The notes below the pieces were generated by a model that saw only the letters and a program-made list of their open reading frames with translations, was not told the DNA's origin and did not search any database. A DNA stretch of 19,983 nt from Spirochaetaceae bacterium (lineage in GTDB: Bacteria; Spirochaetota; Spirochaetia; DSM-27196; SKKC01): NCBI GenBank assembly GCA_003552745.1, contig PUOG01000034.1, positions 1 to 19,983 on the forward strand. Reading direction: 5' to 3'. A program made the translations under genes and the position numbers. Below are positions 1 to 7,311 of the stretch, in pieces (within the stretch, counting starts at the first letter, position 1; each line of letters opens with the position of its first letter).

Positions 1-857
1 TGTCGAGTCCGAAGTACGAGCGTGAGTTCCTCGAATGCCCGAACTTCTTCCGACTCGAGGACAAGTGGCTTCTGTTCGTCTCCCCGTACCATCCGGTTGA
101 GTACTATGTGGGCGATTTCGAACCGACGGAGGGAGAATCAGCTCAAGAGCGACACCTCGCTCAAGAGCGACACCTCGCTCACGAGCACGTGTTCGCCCCC
201 GAACGCAAGGGAAAGGTGGACCACAGTATCGACTTCTACGCAACCAATACCTTCCTGACTCCGGATGGCCGGCGCATCGTTCTCGGTTGGATTCGCGGTT
301 TTCGGAAAGGGAGGGGATGGAACGGATGCCTTTCGTTGCCGCGCGAGATCGGACTGTCCGAGGATAACGCTCTCGTACAGCGGCCGGCCCGTGAGCTTCA
401 AGCGCTCCGTCACGCAGCATTCGAACTTCGACCGTTGAGGCTGCAGAGCGAGGTGTATAGGGTGGCCGAAGCGAGCGGCAGACAGCTCGAGCTCATCGTG
501 CGGATACGATCGCAGTCATCCGGTCGCTTTGGAGTACGGGTACGTATGGGTGAAAGCGAAAGCAGCGGTGTCGAAATCGCCGTGGAGAGCGAAACGCTTA
601 TCGTGGACGGTTTGAAGGTATGCCTGCCGTCGAGAATCAACCATCAGACGGTGGACTTGCACCTGTTTCTGGACAACTCGGTCCTGGAGTTGTTCGCGTG
701 CGATGGACGCGTCGCGGTGACCCGAACGGTATATCCGCCGGAAGGAGCAGAGGATGTCGCGCTGTTCTGTGACGGGCGTGTCGAGGTCGAACGCTTCGCC
801 GCGTGGAAGCTCAAGCCGTCGCCGGTCGACGGATTTCCTTCCCTGCCGCGCACGTAG
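1..857 (+). CDS. Glycoside hydrolase family 32 beta-fructosidase (sucrose/fructan hydrolase), 3' part
   Basis: The gene enters from the left edge (reading frame begins at base 3) and ends at TAG 855-857, leaving 284 residues. The stretch LECPNFFRL near base 30 is the GH32 ECP motif. Its Glu (codon 33-35) is the general acid/base. Further on, VDHSIDFYA and the segment ILGWIRGF-to-LSLPRE (written VLGWIRGF here) are typical of the GH32 five-bladed propeller, and the last ~110 residues form the usual C-terminal beta-sandwich (for example LELFACDGRVAVT). The family cleaves beta-fructosidic bonds in sucrose, sucrose-6-phosphate, levan or inulin; the substrate cannot be decided here. No signal peptide can be judged because the start is missing. 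An 18-base in-frame tandem duplication lies at 141-176. Family assignment is firm, specificity is unknown. Confidence 0.93.
   Translation, partial: SSPKYEREFLECPNFFRLEDKWLLFVSPYHPVEYYVGDFEPTEGESAQERHLAQERHLAHEHVFAPERKGKVDHSIDFYATNTFLTPDGRRIVLGWIRGFRKGRGWNGCLSLPREIGLSEDNALVQRPARELQALRHAAFELRPLRLQSEVYRVAEASGRQLELIVRIRSQSSGRFGVRVRMGESESSGVEIAVESETLIVDGLKVCLPSRINHQTVDLHLFLDNSVLELFACDGRVAVTRTVYPPEGAEDVALFCDGRVEVERFAAWKLKPSPVDGFPSLPRT
141..191 (+). repeat. 18-bp in-frame tandem duplication inside the GH32 gene
   Basis: The 18-base unit gctcaagagcgacacctc occurs at 141-158 and again, identical, at 159-176. A partial, diverged third copy (gctcacgagcacgtg) lies at 177-191. The product contains AQERHL twice, then AHEHVF. 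The repeat preserves the frame and sits in a loop between the ECP strand and the VDHSIDFYA strand, so the enzyme probably tolerates it. It is probably a recent slippage duplication. Confidence 0.9.
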
Positions 858-901
858 TGCGGCTTTACACGCGCGACGAATCTCGCCCAACGTGTAGCCC
901 G

Positions 902-2017
902 ATGTGGTACGAGTTGAATGGGCTCGAGTCGCTGCAGTCGCCGGCAGTTCTCGTGTCGGCCGAGCGGGTCGAGGCGAATATCGAAGCGTGCATATCGCTT
1001 GCCGGCGCGCCCGAGCGTCTTCGACCCCACGTGAAAACGCACAAGAGCTCCTCGGTCGTCCGAATGCATCTCGACCGGGGCGTCACCCGGTTCAAGTGTG
1101 CGACCGTTGCCGAAGCTGCGATGGTCGCCTCGGCCGGAAGTCGCGATGTTCTCCTGGCGTATCAGCCTGTCGGCCCGGCGGTCGATTCTCTCTGTGCTGT
1201 CGCGGGTCGATTTCCGGATACGCGATTCGGGTGCCTCGTCGACAGCATCGCATCGCTCGAGGCAATCGGGCGGAGAGCAGCTCGTTCCGGCGTTCGCCTC
1301 TCCGTCTACGTAGACCTCGATGTCGGAATGCATCGCACCGGGATTGAGCCGGGAGAATCGGCTCTACGATTATACCGCGCGGCGCACGAGTCTGAGCTGC
1401 TCGTTGCCGGCGGCTTACACGCCTACGACGGTCATATCCACGATAGCGATATCGCGACACGCTGCTCCAACGCGGAAACGAGCAGACAACTCGCGTTCGC
1501 GGTGCGCGAGCGGCTTACATCCGAGACGATCGCGGTGCCGGAGATCGTCCTCGGCGGAACCCCGACTTTTCCGTGTCACGCCGCTGCCTGCGAGGACGGG
1601 GTAGCACTCTCGCCGGGGACCTTTGTCTACCACGACTGGGGATACGCAGAACGCTATCCGGACCTTCCGTTCGAGATGGCGGCGGTCGTGTTCGGTCGTG
1701 TGATAAGCGTGCCGCGAGCCGGACGATTCACCGTGGACGTCGGAAGCAAAGCGATCGCAGCCGATCCGGAGCAGCCGCGCGGAATACTCCTGAACCTTCC
1801 CGAAGCAGTCGCGGGCGGTCAGAGCGAAGAACACTGGATGTTCACGGTGAGTGAAGAGCGCACGCCGAAGGTGGGCGAGGCCGTGTTCGTGTGGCCGCGC
1901 CACATCTGTCCGACGATTGCCCACTACGACGCGGTGGCGGTCTGCGGAACCGATGGAGAGATCACCGAATGGTGGAAAACAGATGCACGAGGGAGGAGTC
2001 TACATGAAGACACCTGA
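902..2017 (+). CDS. D-serine dehydratase/D-threonine aldolase-like PLP enzyme (alanine racemase fold)
   Basis: A 371-residue fold-type III PLP enzyme. RPHVKTHKS at residues 41-49 contains the Schiff-base lysine (K45). RHICPT near the C-terminus supplies H334 and C336, the spacing of the zinc ligands in eukaryotic-type D-serine dehydratase. As I recall, D-threonine aldolases have His-x-Asp there, so the His-x-Cys pair favours the dehydratase side. The expected reaction is D-serine to pyruvate plus ammonia through 2-aminoacrylate, or retro-aldol cleavage of a D-3-hydroxyamino acid. The frame is open from base 803, but ATG 902 starts the family-typical N-terminus (MWYELNGLESLQSPAVLV). No Shine-Dalgarno precedes it. 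The 3' end overlaps the RidA gene by 14 bases, indicating an operon. Exact substrate is uncertain. Confidence 0.85.
   Translation: MWYELNGLESLQSPAVLVSAERVEANIEACISLAGAPERLRPHVKTHKSSSVVRMHLDRGVTRFKCATVAEAAMVASAGSRDVLLAYQPVGPAVDSLCAVAGRFPDTRFGCLVDSIASLEAIGRRAARSGVRLSVYVDLDVGMHRTGIEPGESALRLYRAAHESELLVAGGLHAYDGHIHDSDIATRCSNAETSRQLAFAVRERLTSETIAVPEIVLGGTPTFPCHAAACEDGVALSPGTFVYHDWGYAERYPDLPFEMAAVVFGRVISVPRAGRFTVDVGSKAIAADPEQPRGILLNLPEAVAGGQSEEHWMFTVSEERTPKVGEAVFVWPRHICPTIAHYDAVAVCGTDGEITEWWKTDARGRSLHEDT
1991..1998 (+). promoter_or_regulatory. Ribosome binding site of ridA inside the upstream gene
   Basis: GGGAGGAG lies five bases before ATG 2004 and within the last codons of the PLP-enzyme gene. 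It fixes the RidA start and implies translational coupling. Confidence 0.8.
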
Positions 2018-2465
2018 AGAAGTCCTGGAATCACGCGGATACCCGATCGACGATGTGCCGAAGCCGAACGACGTTTTCGCGGCGGTCGTCGAGCACGGTG
2101 GAGTCGCTCATCTATCGGGAGTCGTGCCGATTGCCGGTGGACACGTGGTCAGCCGTGGAAAGGTGCCGTCGTCTGTCTCGGTGGATGATGCGGTCGCGGC
2201 CGCGGAGCTCTGCGCAGCGAATCTGCTTCGGATATTCGCGCGCGATGTCGGTCCGTTGAGCCGTATACGACGTGTGATCAAGGTGACCGGATATGTCAAC
2301 TGTGACGCCGACTTCACCGACGCCCATCTGGTAGTCCATGGCGCCTCACGTCTGCTCCTCGACGTGCTCGGTGAGGCGGGGCGCCACGCACGTGCAGCGC
2401 TCGGCATGGCCGGACTTCCCCTCGGGGCGAGTGTGGAAGTCGAGATGATCGTAGCCTTCGAGTGA
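2004..2465 (+). CDS. RidA/YjgF family enamine/imine deaminase
   Basis: A 153-residue protein of the RidA (YjgF/YER057c/UK114) superfamily, cytosolic and normally trimeric. RidA hydrolyses reactive 2-aminoacrylate and related imines to 2-keto acids, protecting PLP enzymes. The C-terminal block HARAALGMAGLPLGASVEVE is the family signature. Its Arg (about residue 130) aligns by eye with the catalytic Arg105 of E. coli RidA, so deaminase activity is likely kept. The length is longer than the ~130 residues of archetypal RidA and suits the subfamily with an N-terminal extension. The start is set by a strong Shine-Dalgarno at 1991-1998. The gene overlaps the preceding PLP enzyme, which may generate its substrate. 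It ends 13 bases from the convergent amidohydrolase gene. Confidence 0.9.
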   Translation: MKTPEEVLESRGYPIDDVPKPNDVFAAVVEHGGVAHLSGVVPIAGGHVVSRGKVPSSVSVDDAVAAAELCAANLLRIFARDVGPLSRIRRVIKVTGYVNCDADFTDAHLVVHGASRLLLDVLGEAGRHARAALGMAGLPLGASVEVEMIVAFE

Positions 2466-2478
2466 GAGACCGCACCGA

Positions 2479-4101
2479 CTACTCGGGCCGGTAACTACCG
2501 GGAGAGTGTTCGTACACCGGCTGTCCGTCCACTATCGTCACCGTTACGCTTGCAGATTTGAGCGCCGATTCGTCGCCGCTGCGATCGAACTCGGTCGGAT
2601 CGTGCGAGAGAATTACCAGGTCGGCCACCTTTCCCGCGCCGATGCTCCCCTTCCACGCCTCGGTGCCCTCCGCCCGGGCCGAGCCGGCGGTGTAACACTC
2701 GATCGCCTCACGCACCGTGATCCGCTCCGGTCCCGGGCGAAGTACGGCTCGCCGAATCCCTTCCAGTGGTGCGAATGTCGCTTCCGCCGGCGAATCGGAC
2801 CCGAACGACAGCGCAGCGCCGGCGTCGAGAAGAGAACGGTAGGGGTATGCACGTGCCGCGCGCTCAGATCCGAGCAATTGCTCGTCCTTCTCCGGCGTTG
2901 CGATAGCGTGCGGCTGCGCGGCCGCGTGAACGCCGAGGCGGGCGAAGCGGTCGATATCACGCGGGGAGACGAGCTGGCAGTGTTCGAGTCGATGGCGTAG
3001 CCGCGTTGCCCGCGGGGATCGCCGCGCGAGCCGTTCCACCGCATCCAGAAACTGGCGAACCGCTCGGTCGCCGATCGCGTGAAAGGCCCCTTGCCTGCCG
3101 AAGAGCGTCAACCGTCTGAGTATCCGGAAAAGCGCTTCGTTGTCGAACATCTCAGTGCCGCTGTTTTCCGGGTCGTCGGCGTACGGTTCGAGCAGCGCCG
3201 CGGTGCGTGTAGAGAACGCGCCGTCGAGGAAATGCTTTGCGGGGCCGCGGCGGACGAATCGGCGGTCGTAGCGTGCGAAGCGCATACCGAACGCCTCGCG
3301 CGGCGACCTCCCGAGCGACCAGCAGGTGATGCGGCAGGGGAGTCGCTCCGCTTTGCGGAGTCGGACAAGGGCAAACGCCGAACCGGCGTACCAAGTGTTA
3401 TCGCCGACTCCGGTGATACCGTGGGACGCGAATGTCTCGAGACCTCGCAGCAACAGCTCCTGGGCGAGTTCCCGGTTGCGATGGATTTCCTGAAGGCGTT
3501 TCACGTGGATCGGCCGGGAGGCGCCTTCGCGGAGGATCCCGGTCGGCTCGCCGTCGGAGTCGCGCTCAATGTGGCCGTCGGAAGGATCCGGGGTACCGCG
3601 CGTTATCTCCAGGACGCGAAGCATCGCGGAGTTGACGCACGCCCCGTGGCCGGAGAACTGGTAGAGCACGATCGGCCGGTCGCTACTGATCGCGTCGAGA
3701 ATGCGGCGATGCGGTTGCGGCCAGAATGGGTAGTCCCAACCGTACGCGCTGAGCGGAACTCCGGCCGGAAGCCGGCTATCGAGCTCTCGCACCGTGCGAA
3801 CGATCTCTGCTTCCTCCAGGCCGTAGAGATGTGGCTGACTCGCCTGATCGCCGCTGATGAGGGTATGAACGTGATTGTCGATGAATCCGGGAAGTACGGT
3901 TGCTCCTCGCGCATCGTAGACCGGCAACCGGCTTCGCCCCTCACCGTCGATCGGGGCATCCGCCGCGCCTGCGCGACCGACCCAGCGGATGATGCCGTCG
4001 TCGACATGTACGGAGTCGGCGACGCTATCGGTGGGATAGCTGGGGTCGAGAAGTGGTATGTGTGCATGGTAGATCACGTACTCGCGTGGTACTCGTCTCA
4101 C
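2479..4101 (-). CDS. YtcJ-type metal-dependent amidohydrolase (amidohydrolase 3 family)
   Basis: A 540-residue amidohydrolase with the composite beta-sandwich and metal-dependent TIM barrel. GFIDNHVHT gives the first metal ligands (H77 and H79). DGAFSTRTAALLEPY is characteristic of the YtcJ subgroup. FHAIGDRAV, RLEHCQLV and SFGSDSP supply the later His, His and Asp. Members hydrolyse amide or formamide bonds of small molecules; the substrate is not predictable. The frame stays open to a TTG at 4146, but GTG 4101-4099 is preferred because GGAAGGAG (4115-4108) stands six bases upstream. The gene converges on ridA. It has no signal peptide, so it is probably cytosolic. Confidence 0.88.
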   Translation of the reverse strand: MRRVPREYVIYHAHIPLLDPSYPTDSVADSVHVDDGIIRWVGRAGAADAPIDGEGRSRLPVYDARGATVLPGFIDNHVHTLISGDQASQPHLYGLEEAEIVRTVRELDSRLPAGVPLSAYGWDYPFWPQPHRRILDAISSDRPIVLYQFSGHGACVNSAMLRVLEITRGTPDPSDGHIERDSDGEPTGILREGASRPIHVKRLQEIHRNRELAQELLLRGLETFASHGITGVGDNTWYAGSAFALVRLRKAERLPCRITCWSLGRSPREAFGMRFARYDRRFVRRGPAKHFLDGAFSTRTAALLEPYADDPENSGTEMFDNEALFRILRRLTLFGRQGAFHAIGDRAVRQFLDAVERLARRSPRATRLRHRLEHCQLVSPRDIDRFARLGVHAAAQPHAIATPEKDEQLLGSERAARAYPYRSLLDAGAALSFGSDSPAEATFAPLEGIRRAVLRPGPERITVREAIECYTAGSARAEGTEAWKGSIGAGKVADLVILSHDPTEFDRSGDESALKSASVTVTIVDGQPVYEHSPGSYRPE

Positions 4102-4117
4102 GGCGGACTCCTTCCTC

Positions 4118-4146
4118 ACGCTACAGATCGATTTCGTCTGTGACAA
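4118..4146 (-). promoter_or_regulatory. Possible promoter of the amidohydrolase gene
   Basis: On the minus strand TTGTCA (4146-4141) is separated by 17 bases from TAGCGT (4123-4118). Transcription would start about 4111, leaving a leader of only ~10 bases and part of the Shine-Dalgarno. The spacing is ideal, but the short leader lowers confidence. Confidence 0.35.
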
Positions 4147-4157
4147 GTCGGGCTGCC

Positions 4158-4193
4158 GCGCTGTGTCGCTGCGCCTGTGTCGCCGCGCCTGCC
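4158..4193. repeat. Imperfect 13-14-bp tandem repeat in a divergent intergenic region
   Basis: The units gcgctgtgtcgct (4158-4170), gcgcctgtgtcgcc (4171-4184) and a partial gcgcctgcc (4185-4193) follow one another. They lie in the 138-bp gap between the leftward amidohydrolase and the rightward OB-fold gene, upstream of both. They could be regulator half-sites or slippage products. Confidence 0.6.
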
Positions 4194-4239
4194 ACGTTGA
4201 GGTGTTGATTTACGCCGAGCGGCACGGCACTGTGTAGAT

Positions 4240-4803
4240 ATGGGACGGGGCACGGACAGCACGAGGAGTTCGGGTCGCCGCCGGGATGTCCGGCGTCGCG
4301 CTACGAGGCGGGCCGGCCGGTCGGCGCAAAGCCGTCGCGCCGCCGCTGCCGTCGGGGTGGCTGCGGTTACAGCGCTCGCGCTCCTGCTCGTCCTCAGCCG
4401 CGCGCCGGTGCCCATCACAGAGCTTTTCGGCTCGGTACCTGACGCCTCCGAGTTGTGCGCGGATGCGGTTGAGTGGTCGAGCGTCGCAGCAACTCCCAAT
4501 CGTTATCGCGGTCGGGTTTTCGCGGTAGAAGGAACCGTGGCTTCGGCCGTGTTCGCAACACACGTTGAAGGCAGGCCGACATTCATCAATATCGGAGCCC
4601 CACATCCGGAACGCCCTCGATTCGAGGCGGTCATCTGGGACGACCACCGTCGCTCCTTTCTCGACCGCTACCCCGGCGGGGTCGAGGTGATGCTCGAGGG
4701 GCAGCGCGTCTGTGTCGCCGGAGTGGTAGACGTCCACGATGGAGTTCCGCAGATCGAGCTGAGAAATCCGGCACAACTCGAGATTGTGAGGCGGTCTCGG
4801 TAG
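4240..4803 (+). CDS. Membrane-anchored OB-fold protein, function unknown
   Basis: A 187-residue protein. Residues 1-33 are very rich in Arg and Ser, followed by one hydrophobic segment (about 35-53) and then an extracytoplasmic domain of ~130 residues. That domain (VEGTVASAVF, RPTFINIGAPHPE, FEAVIW, GQRVCVAGVV, GVPQIELRNPAQL) reads as an OB-fold of the type found beside secreted nucleases (YhcR-like). The nuclease domain itself is absent, so it may bind nucleic acid or another ligand at the cell surface. No Shine-Dalgarno precedes ATG 4240, so a later start is possible, although later starts would lose the membrane anchor. It stands alone, 52 bases before the MFS gene. OB-fold assignment is moderate, function is inferred. 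Confidence 0.65.
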   Translation: MGRGTDSTRSSGRRRDVRRRATRRAGRSAQSRRAAAAVGVAAVTALALLLVLSRAPVPITELFGSVPDASELCADAVEWSSVAATPNRYRGRVFAVEGTVASAVFATHVEGRPTFINIGAPHPERPRFEAVIWDDHRRSFLDRYPGGVEVMLEGQRVCVAGVVDVHDGVPQIELRNPAQLEIVRRSR

Positions 4804-4815
4804 ATCGCCTCCGTA

Positions 4816-4844
4816 TTGCCTCGCGACTTTCCATCACCTATGCT
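4816..4844 (+). promoter_or_regulatory. Probable sigma70-type promoter of the MFS-CapA unit
   Basis: TTGCCT (4816-4821), 17-bp spacer, TATGCT (4839-4844). The predicted start is about 4851, only about five bases before ATG 4856. There is no Shine-Dalgarno, so the message would be nearly leaderless. Confidence 0.5.
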
Positions 4845-4855
4845 CTCAGTTATTC

Positions 4856-6058
4856 ATGAACGACACGAACCGCACGACCTTTGAGCGGCCTGGCCTGCGA
4901 ACGGCATTTCCCGGCCTTGCCGCCATAGTCGTAATGGTCTTCAGCATCTTCTTCCCGCGAGTTCTCTTCTCTCCACTGCTCGTGGCGATCCAGGTCGATC
5001 TGGAAGTGAGTGCCGCCTCAGCGACTCGCATCTTCACAACGATCTACGCCGGGTATGCGGTGTCGATGCTCTCGAGCGGCTTTCTCGCAACCCGCCTGAA
5101 ACACAGGCGAATAGTGGCATTCTCGGCACTGGGAGCGGGAATCGGCATGCAGGTGGCCGCCTCCGCGCCTTCACTCCTGTTCCTGCACCTCGGTGTTCTC
5201 GTCGTAGGCGCTTCCGCCGGTCTCTATGCACCGTCCGGCCTCTCGATCGTCTCGGAGATCGTGCCGGCGTCCCGACGCGGGACGGCGTTTGCGATACACG
5301 AGCTCGGACCGGCGGTAAGCTTCGTTCTCGCCCCCGCGTTCGTCGCTCTCATGCTGCCGTCATTCGGCTGGCGTGCGCTGGTGTCGGCCACCGGAATTGT
5401 CTCGGCGGTGGCCGGTCTCTCCTATTTCTTCGGAGGACGTGCCGGTGCGTTTCACGGTGAAGCTCCGCGGCTTGGAAACCTCAAGGAGATCTTTCGATAT
5501 CCGCGCTTCTGGCTGATCATAGTTTTTCTCGTGATCGCGGCGTCCGCGGCGCTCGGAATGTTCGCGGTCCTCCCGACCTTTCTCATCGGCCACAGGGGAA
5601 TGGACCAGCAGGTGGCCAACGGTCTTATCGGCGTGTCTCGTACGTGGGGACTGCTCATGGTGTTCGTCTCCGGTGTCCTGAACGACCGAATCGGGTTCCG
5701 GCGACTGATCACGGCAATCTTTGCGATTACCGGAGTCTTCACGATCCTTCTGACGATTGCCGACGGGGTGCTTCTGGCGCTGGCTGTGCTGCTACAGCCT
5801 GCGGTCATAAGCGCGTTCTTTCCCGCGGCGATAGCCGCGATGGCATCGATCGGTCCGCCGCGGACTCGCAATGTCGTGATCAGTCTCGCGGTACCGATGG
5901 CGAGTGTGTTCGGCGCCGGTTTGTACCCGGCGATTGTCGGCTATTTCGCCGACCTCGGCTTGTTCGACCGCGTATTCCAGGTCACCGGAGCGGCTCTGTT
6001 GCTTGCGATCGCGCTGGTGCCGAAGTTCACTTCGAGCCGTTCGGACGGCGACAGGTAG
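4856..6058 (+). CDS. Major facilitator superfamily transporter
   Basis: A 400-residue polytopic inner-membrane protein with about 12 hydrophobic segments. A central hydrophilic loop follows the sixth (around AGAFHGEAPRLGNLKEIF). The loop-2/3 motif A is present at residues 75-85 (GFLATRLKHRR), with the usual Asp replaced by Thr. Length and layout fit secondary carriers for small organic solutes. Substrate and direction cannot be read from sequence. ATG 4856 is the first start after a good promoter, and no ribosome binding site is seen. The gene ends 20 bases before the CapA-type gene, so the two are probably cotranscribed. Confidence 0.88.
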   Translation: MNDTNRTTFERPGLRTAFPGLAAIVVMVFSIFFPRVLFSPLLVAIQVDLEVSAASATRIFTTIYAGYAVSMLSSGFLATRLKHRRIVAFSALGAGIGMQVAASAPSLLFLHLGVLVVGASAGLYAPSGLSIVSEIVPASRRGTAFAIHELGPAVSFVLAPAFVALMLPSFGWRALVSATGIVSAVAGLSYFFGGRAGAFHGEAPRLGNLKEIFRYPRFWLIIVFLVIAASAALGMFAVLPTFLIGHRGMDQQVANGLIGVSRTWGLLMVFVSGVLNDRIGFRRLITAIFAITGVFTILLTIADGVLLALAVLLQPAVISAFFPAAIAAMASIGPPRTRNVVISLAVPMASVFGAGLYPAIVGYFADLGLFDRVFQVTGAALLLAIALVPKFTSSRSDGDR

Positions 6059-6078
6059 GAGTGCATAGGGGTATTCCC

Positions 6079-7311
6079 ATGCGGGTTTTTCTGTGTGGCG
6101 ACGTAATGACCGGGCGCGGCATCGATCAGATTCTGCGACGACCTTCGGAGCCGACGATCTACGAGCCGGTCGTCCGCGATGCGCGCGATTACGTGGCGTT
6201 GGCCGAGCGTGTGCACGGTCCGATCGACCGCGGCGTCGACGACTCGTATGTCTGGGGCGATGCGATTGATGTATGGCGTGAATACGGCTGCGACCTCTGT
6301 GTCATGAATCTCGAAACGAGCATTACTCGAAGTGGACGGCCGTGGCCGGACAAGGGCATCCATTACCGGATGCATCCGGCAAATGCACGCGTGCTGCGCC
6401 TCCCCGGCGAGGCAATGCCGGGAAGCGAGAGCCGCGAGAGCGCTATCTGCTACACGCTTGCGAACAACCATGTCATGGATTTCGGACACGCCGGTCTGCT
6501 CGAGACACTCGATGTGCTCGATGAGGCCGGCTGTGGTCACTCCGGCGCCGGTCGCAGCGCCGAGGAGGCTGCAAAGCCGTTTCGCACCGAACTGCTACAC
6601 TCCGAGCCGCGGAATCCGGGGAACGACAAGCCGCCCGGCGGCGGGCCGGGTACCGCTTCGGTCTTCGGGGTGGGGGTCGGAGACAGCGGGATACCTGCCG
6701 CGTGGGCTGCGGGGATGTCGGCCGGATCGACGATGCGTGAAACCGAAGGGCCGCAACGCCGTCTCGACAGCGTAGATTCGGGCGCCGGTGTTCACCTGAT
6801 TCGGCGACTGAACCGGAAGAGTATCGCACGGGAGGTCGACCGGATCGCGTCGCTGCGTCGTGACAACGAGCCGGCGGTCGTATCGGTGCATTGGGGAGGT
6901 AACTGGGGATGGGATGTGCCGCCGGCTCATCGTGCCTTCGCCCATGCACTCATCGACGGAGCGGGTGTGTCGGTCGTCCACGGACACTCTTCCCATCACG
7001 TGAAGTGTTTCGAGGTGTATCATGGCGGACTGATTCTCTATGGCGCCGGAGACTTCATCACCGATTACGAAGGGATTCCGGGGCACGACGCCTACCGGCC
7101 CGATCTCTCACTGATGTACTTCGCGGATATCGACCGGGATAGCGGAGCGTTAATCGCCCTGCGAATGGTTCCGATGCGCACCGTGCGTTTCTCGCTTCGG
7201 GTCGCCGGCGATTCCGACCTCCGGTGGCTGGCGAGCACTCTCAATCGTGACGGCGAACGCTTCGGAACACACGTGGAAGCAGGGCATGGCGAGATCCGCT
7301 ATCGTGGGTGA
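6079..7311 (+). CDS. CapA-type metallophosphoesterase-like protein (PGA_cap family)
   Basis: A 410-residue protein with the CapA signature, a calcineurin-like fold. GDVMTGRG at the N-terminus, NLETSIT (78-83), NNHVMDFG (129-136), VHWGGNWG (270-277) and HGHSSHH (301-307) hold the expected metal-ligand Asp, Glu, Asn and His residues. CapA is named for poly-gamma-glutamate capsule synthesis, but many homologues occur outside capsule loci with unknown activity. There is no CapB or CapC here and no obvious signal peptide. Residues ~173-193 form a Gly/Pro-rich insertion before the core strand at SVFG. ATG 6079 follows AGGGG weakly; the frame is open far upstream inside the MFS gene, but that is shadow. 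The 3' end overlaps the convergent MFS gene by 13 bases. Confidence 0.87.
   Translation: MRVFLCGDVMTGRGIDQILRRPSEPTIYEPVVRDARDYVALAERVHGPIDRGVDDSYVWGDAIDVWREYGCDLCVMNLETSITRSGRPWPDKGIHYRMHPANARVLRLPGEAMPGSESRESAICYTLANNHVMDFGHAGLLETLDVLDEAGCGHSGAGRSAEEAAKPFRTELLHSEPRNPGNDKPPGGGPGTASVFGVGVGDSGIPAAWAAGMSAGSTMRETEGPQRRLDSVDSGAGVHLIRRLNRKSIAREVDRIASLRRDNEPAVVSVHWGGNWGWDVPPAHRAFAHALIDGAGVSVVHGHSSHHVKCFEVYHGGLILYGAGDFITDYEGIPGHDAYRPDLSLMYFADIDRDSGALIALRMVPMRTVRFSLRVAGDSDLRWLASTLNRDGERFGTHVEAGHGEIRYRG

Noticed and set aside
803..901. Upstream extension of the PLP enzyme
   Set aside because: It overlaps the GH32 gene end, and the added residues do not look like the family N-terminus.
2466..2478. Bidirectional terminator between the convergent ridA and amidohydrolase genes
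   Set aside because: The 13-base gap is too short and shows no convincing stem with T tracts on either side.
5644..6078. Upstream extension of the CapA-type protein
   Set aside because: It overlaps the MFS reading frame, and the family N-terminus (GDVMTGRG) begins just after ATG 6079.
902..7311. A joint D-amino-acid and poly-gamma-glutamate degradation island
   Set aside because: The PLP enzyme, amidohydrolase and CapA homologue are in different transcription units, and none has a sequence feature tying it to glutamate polymers.
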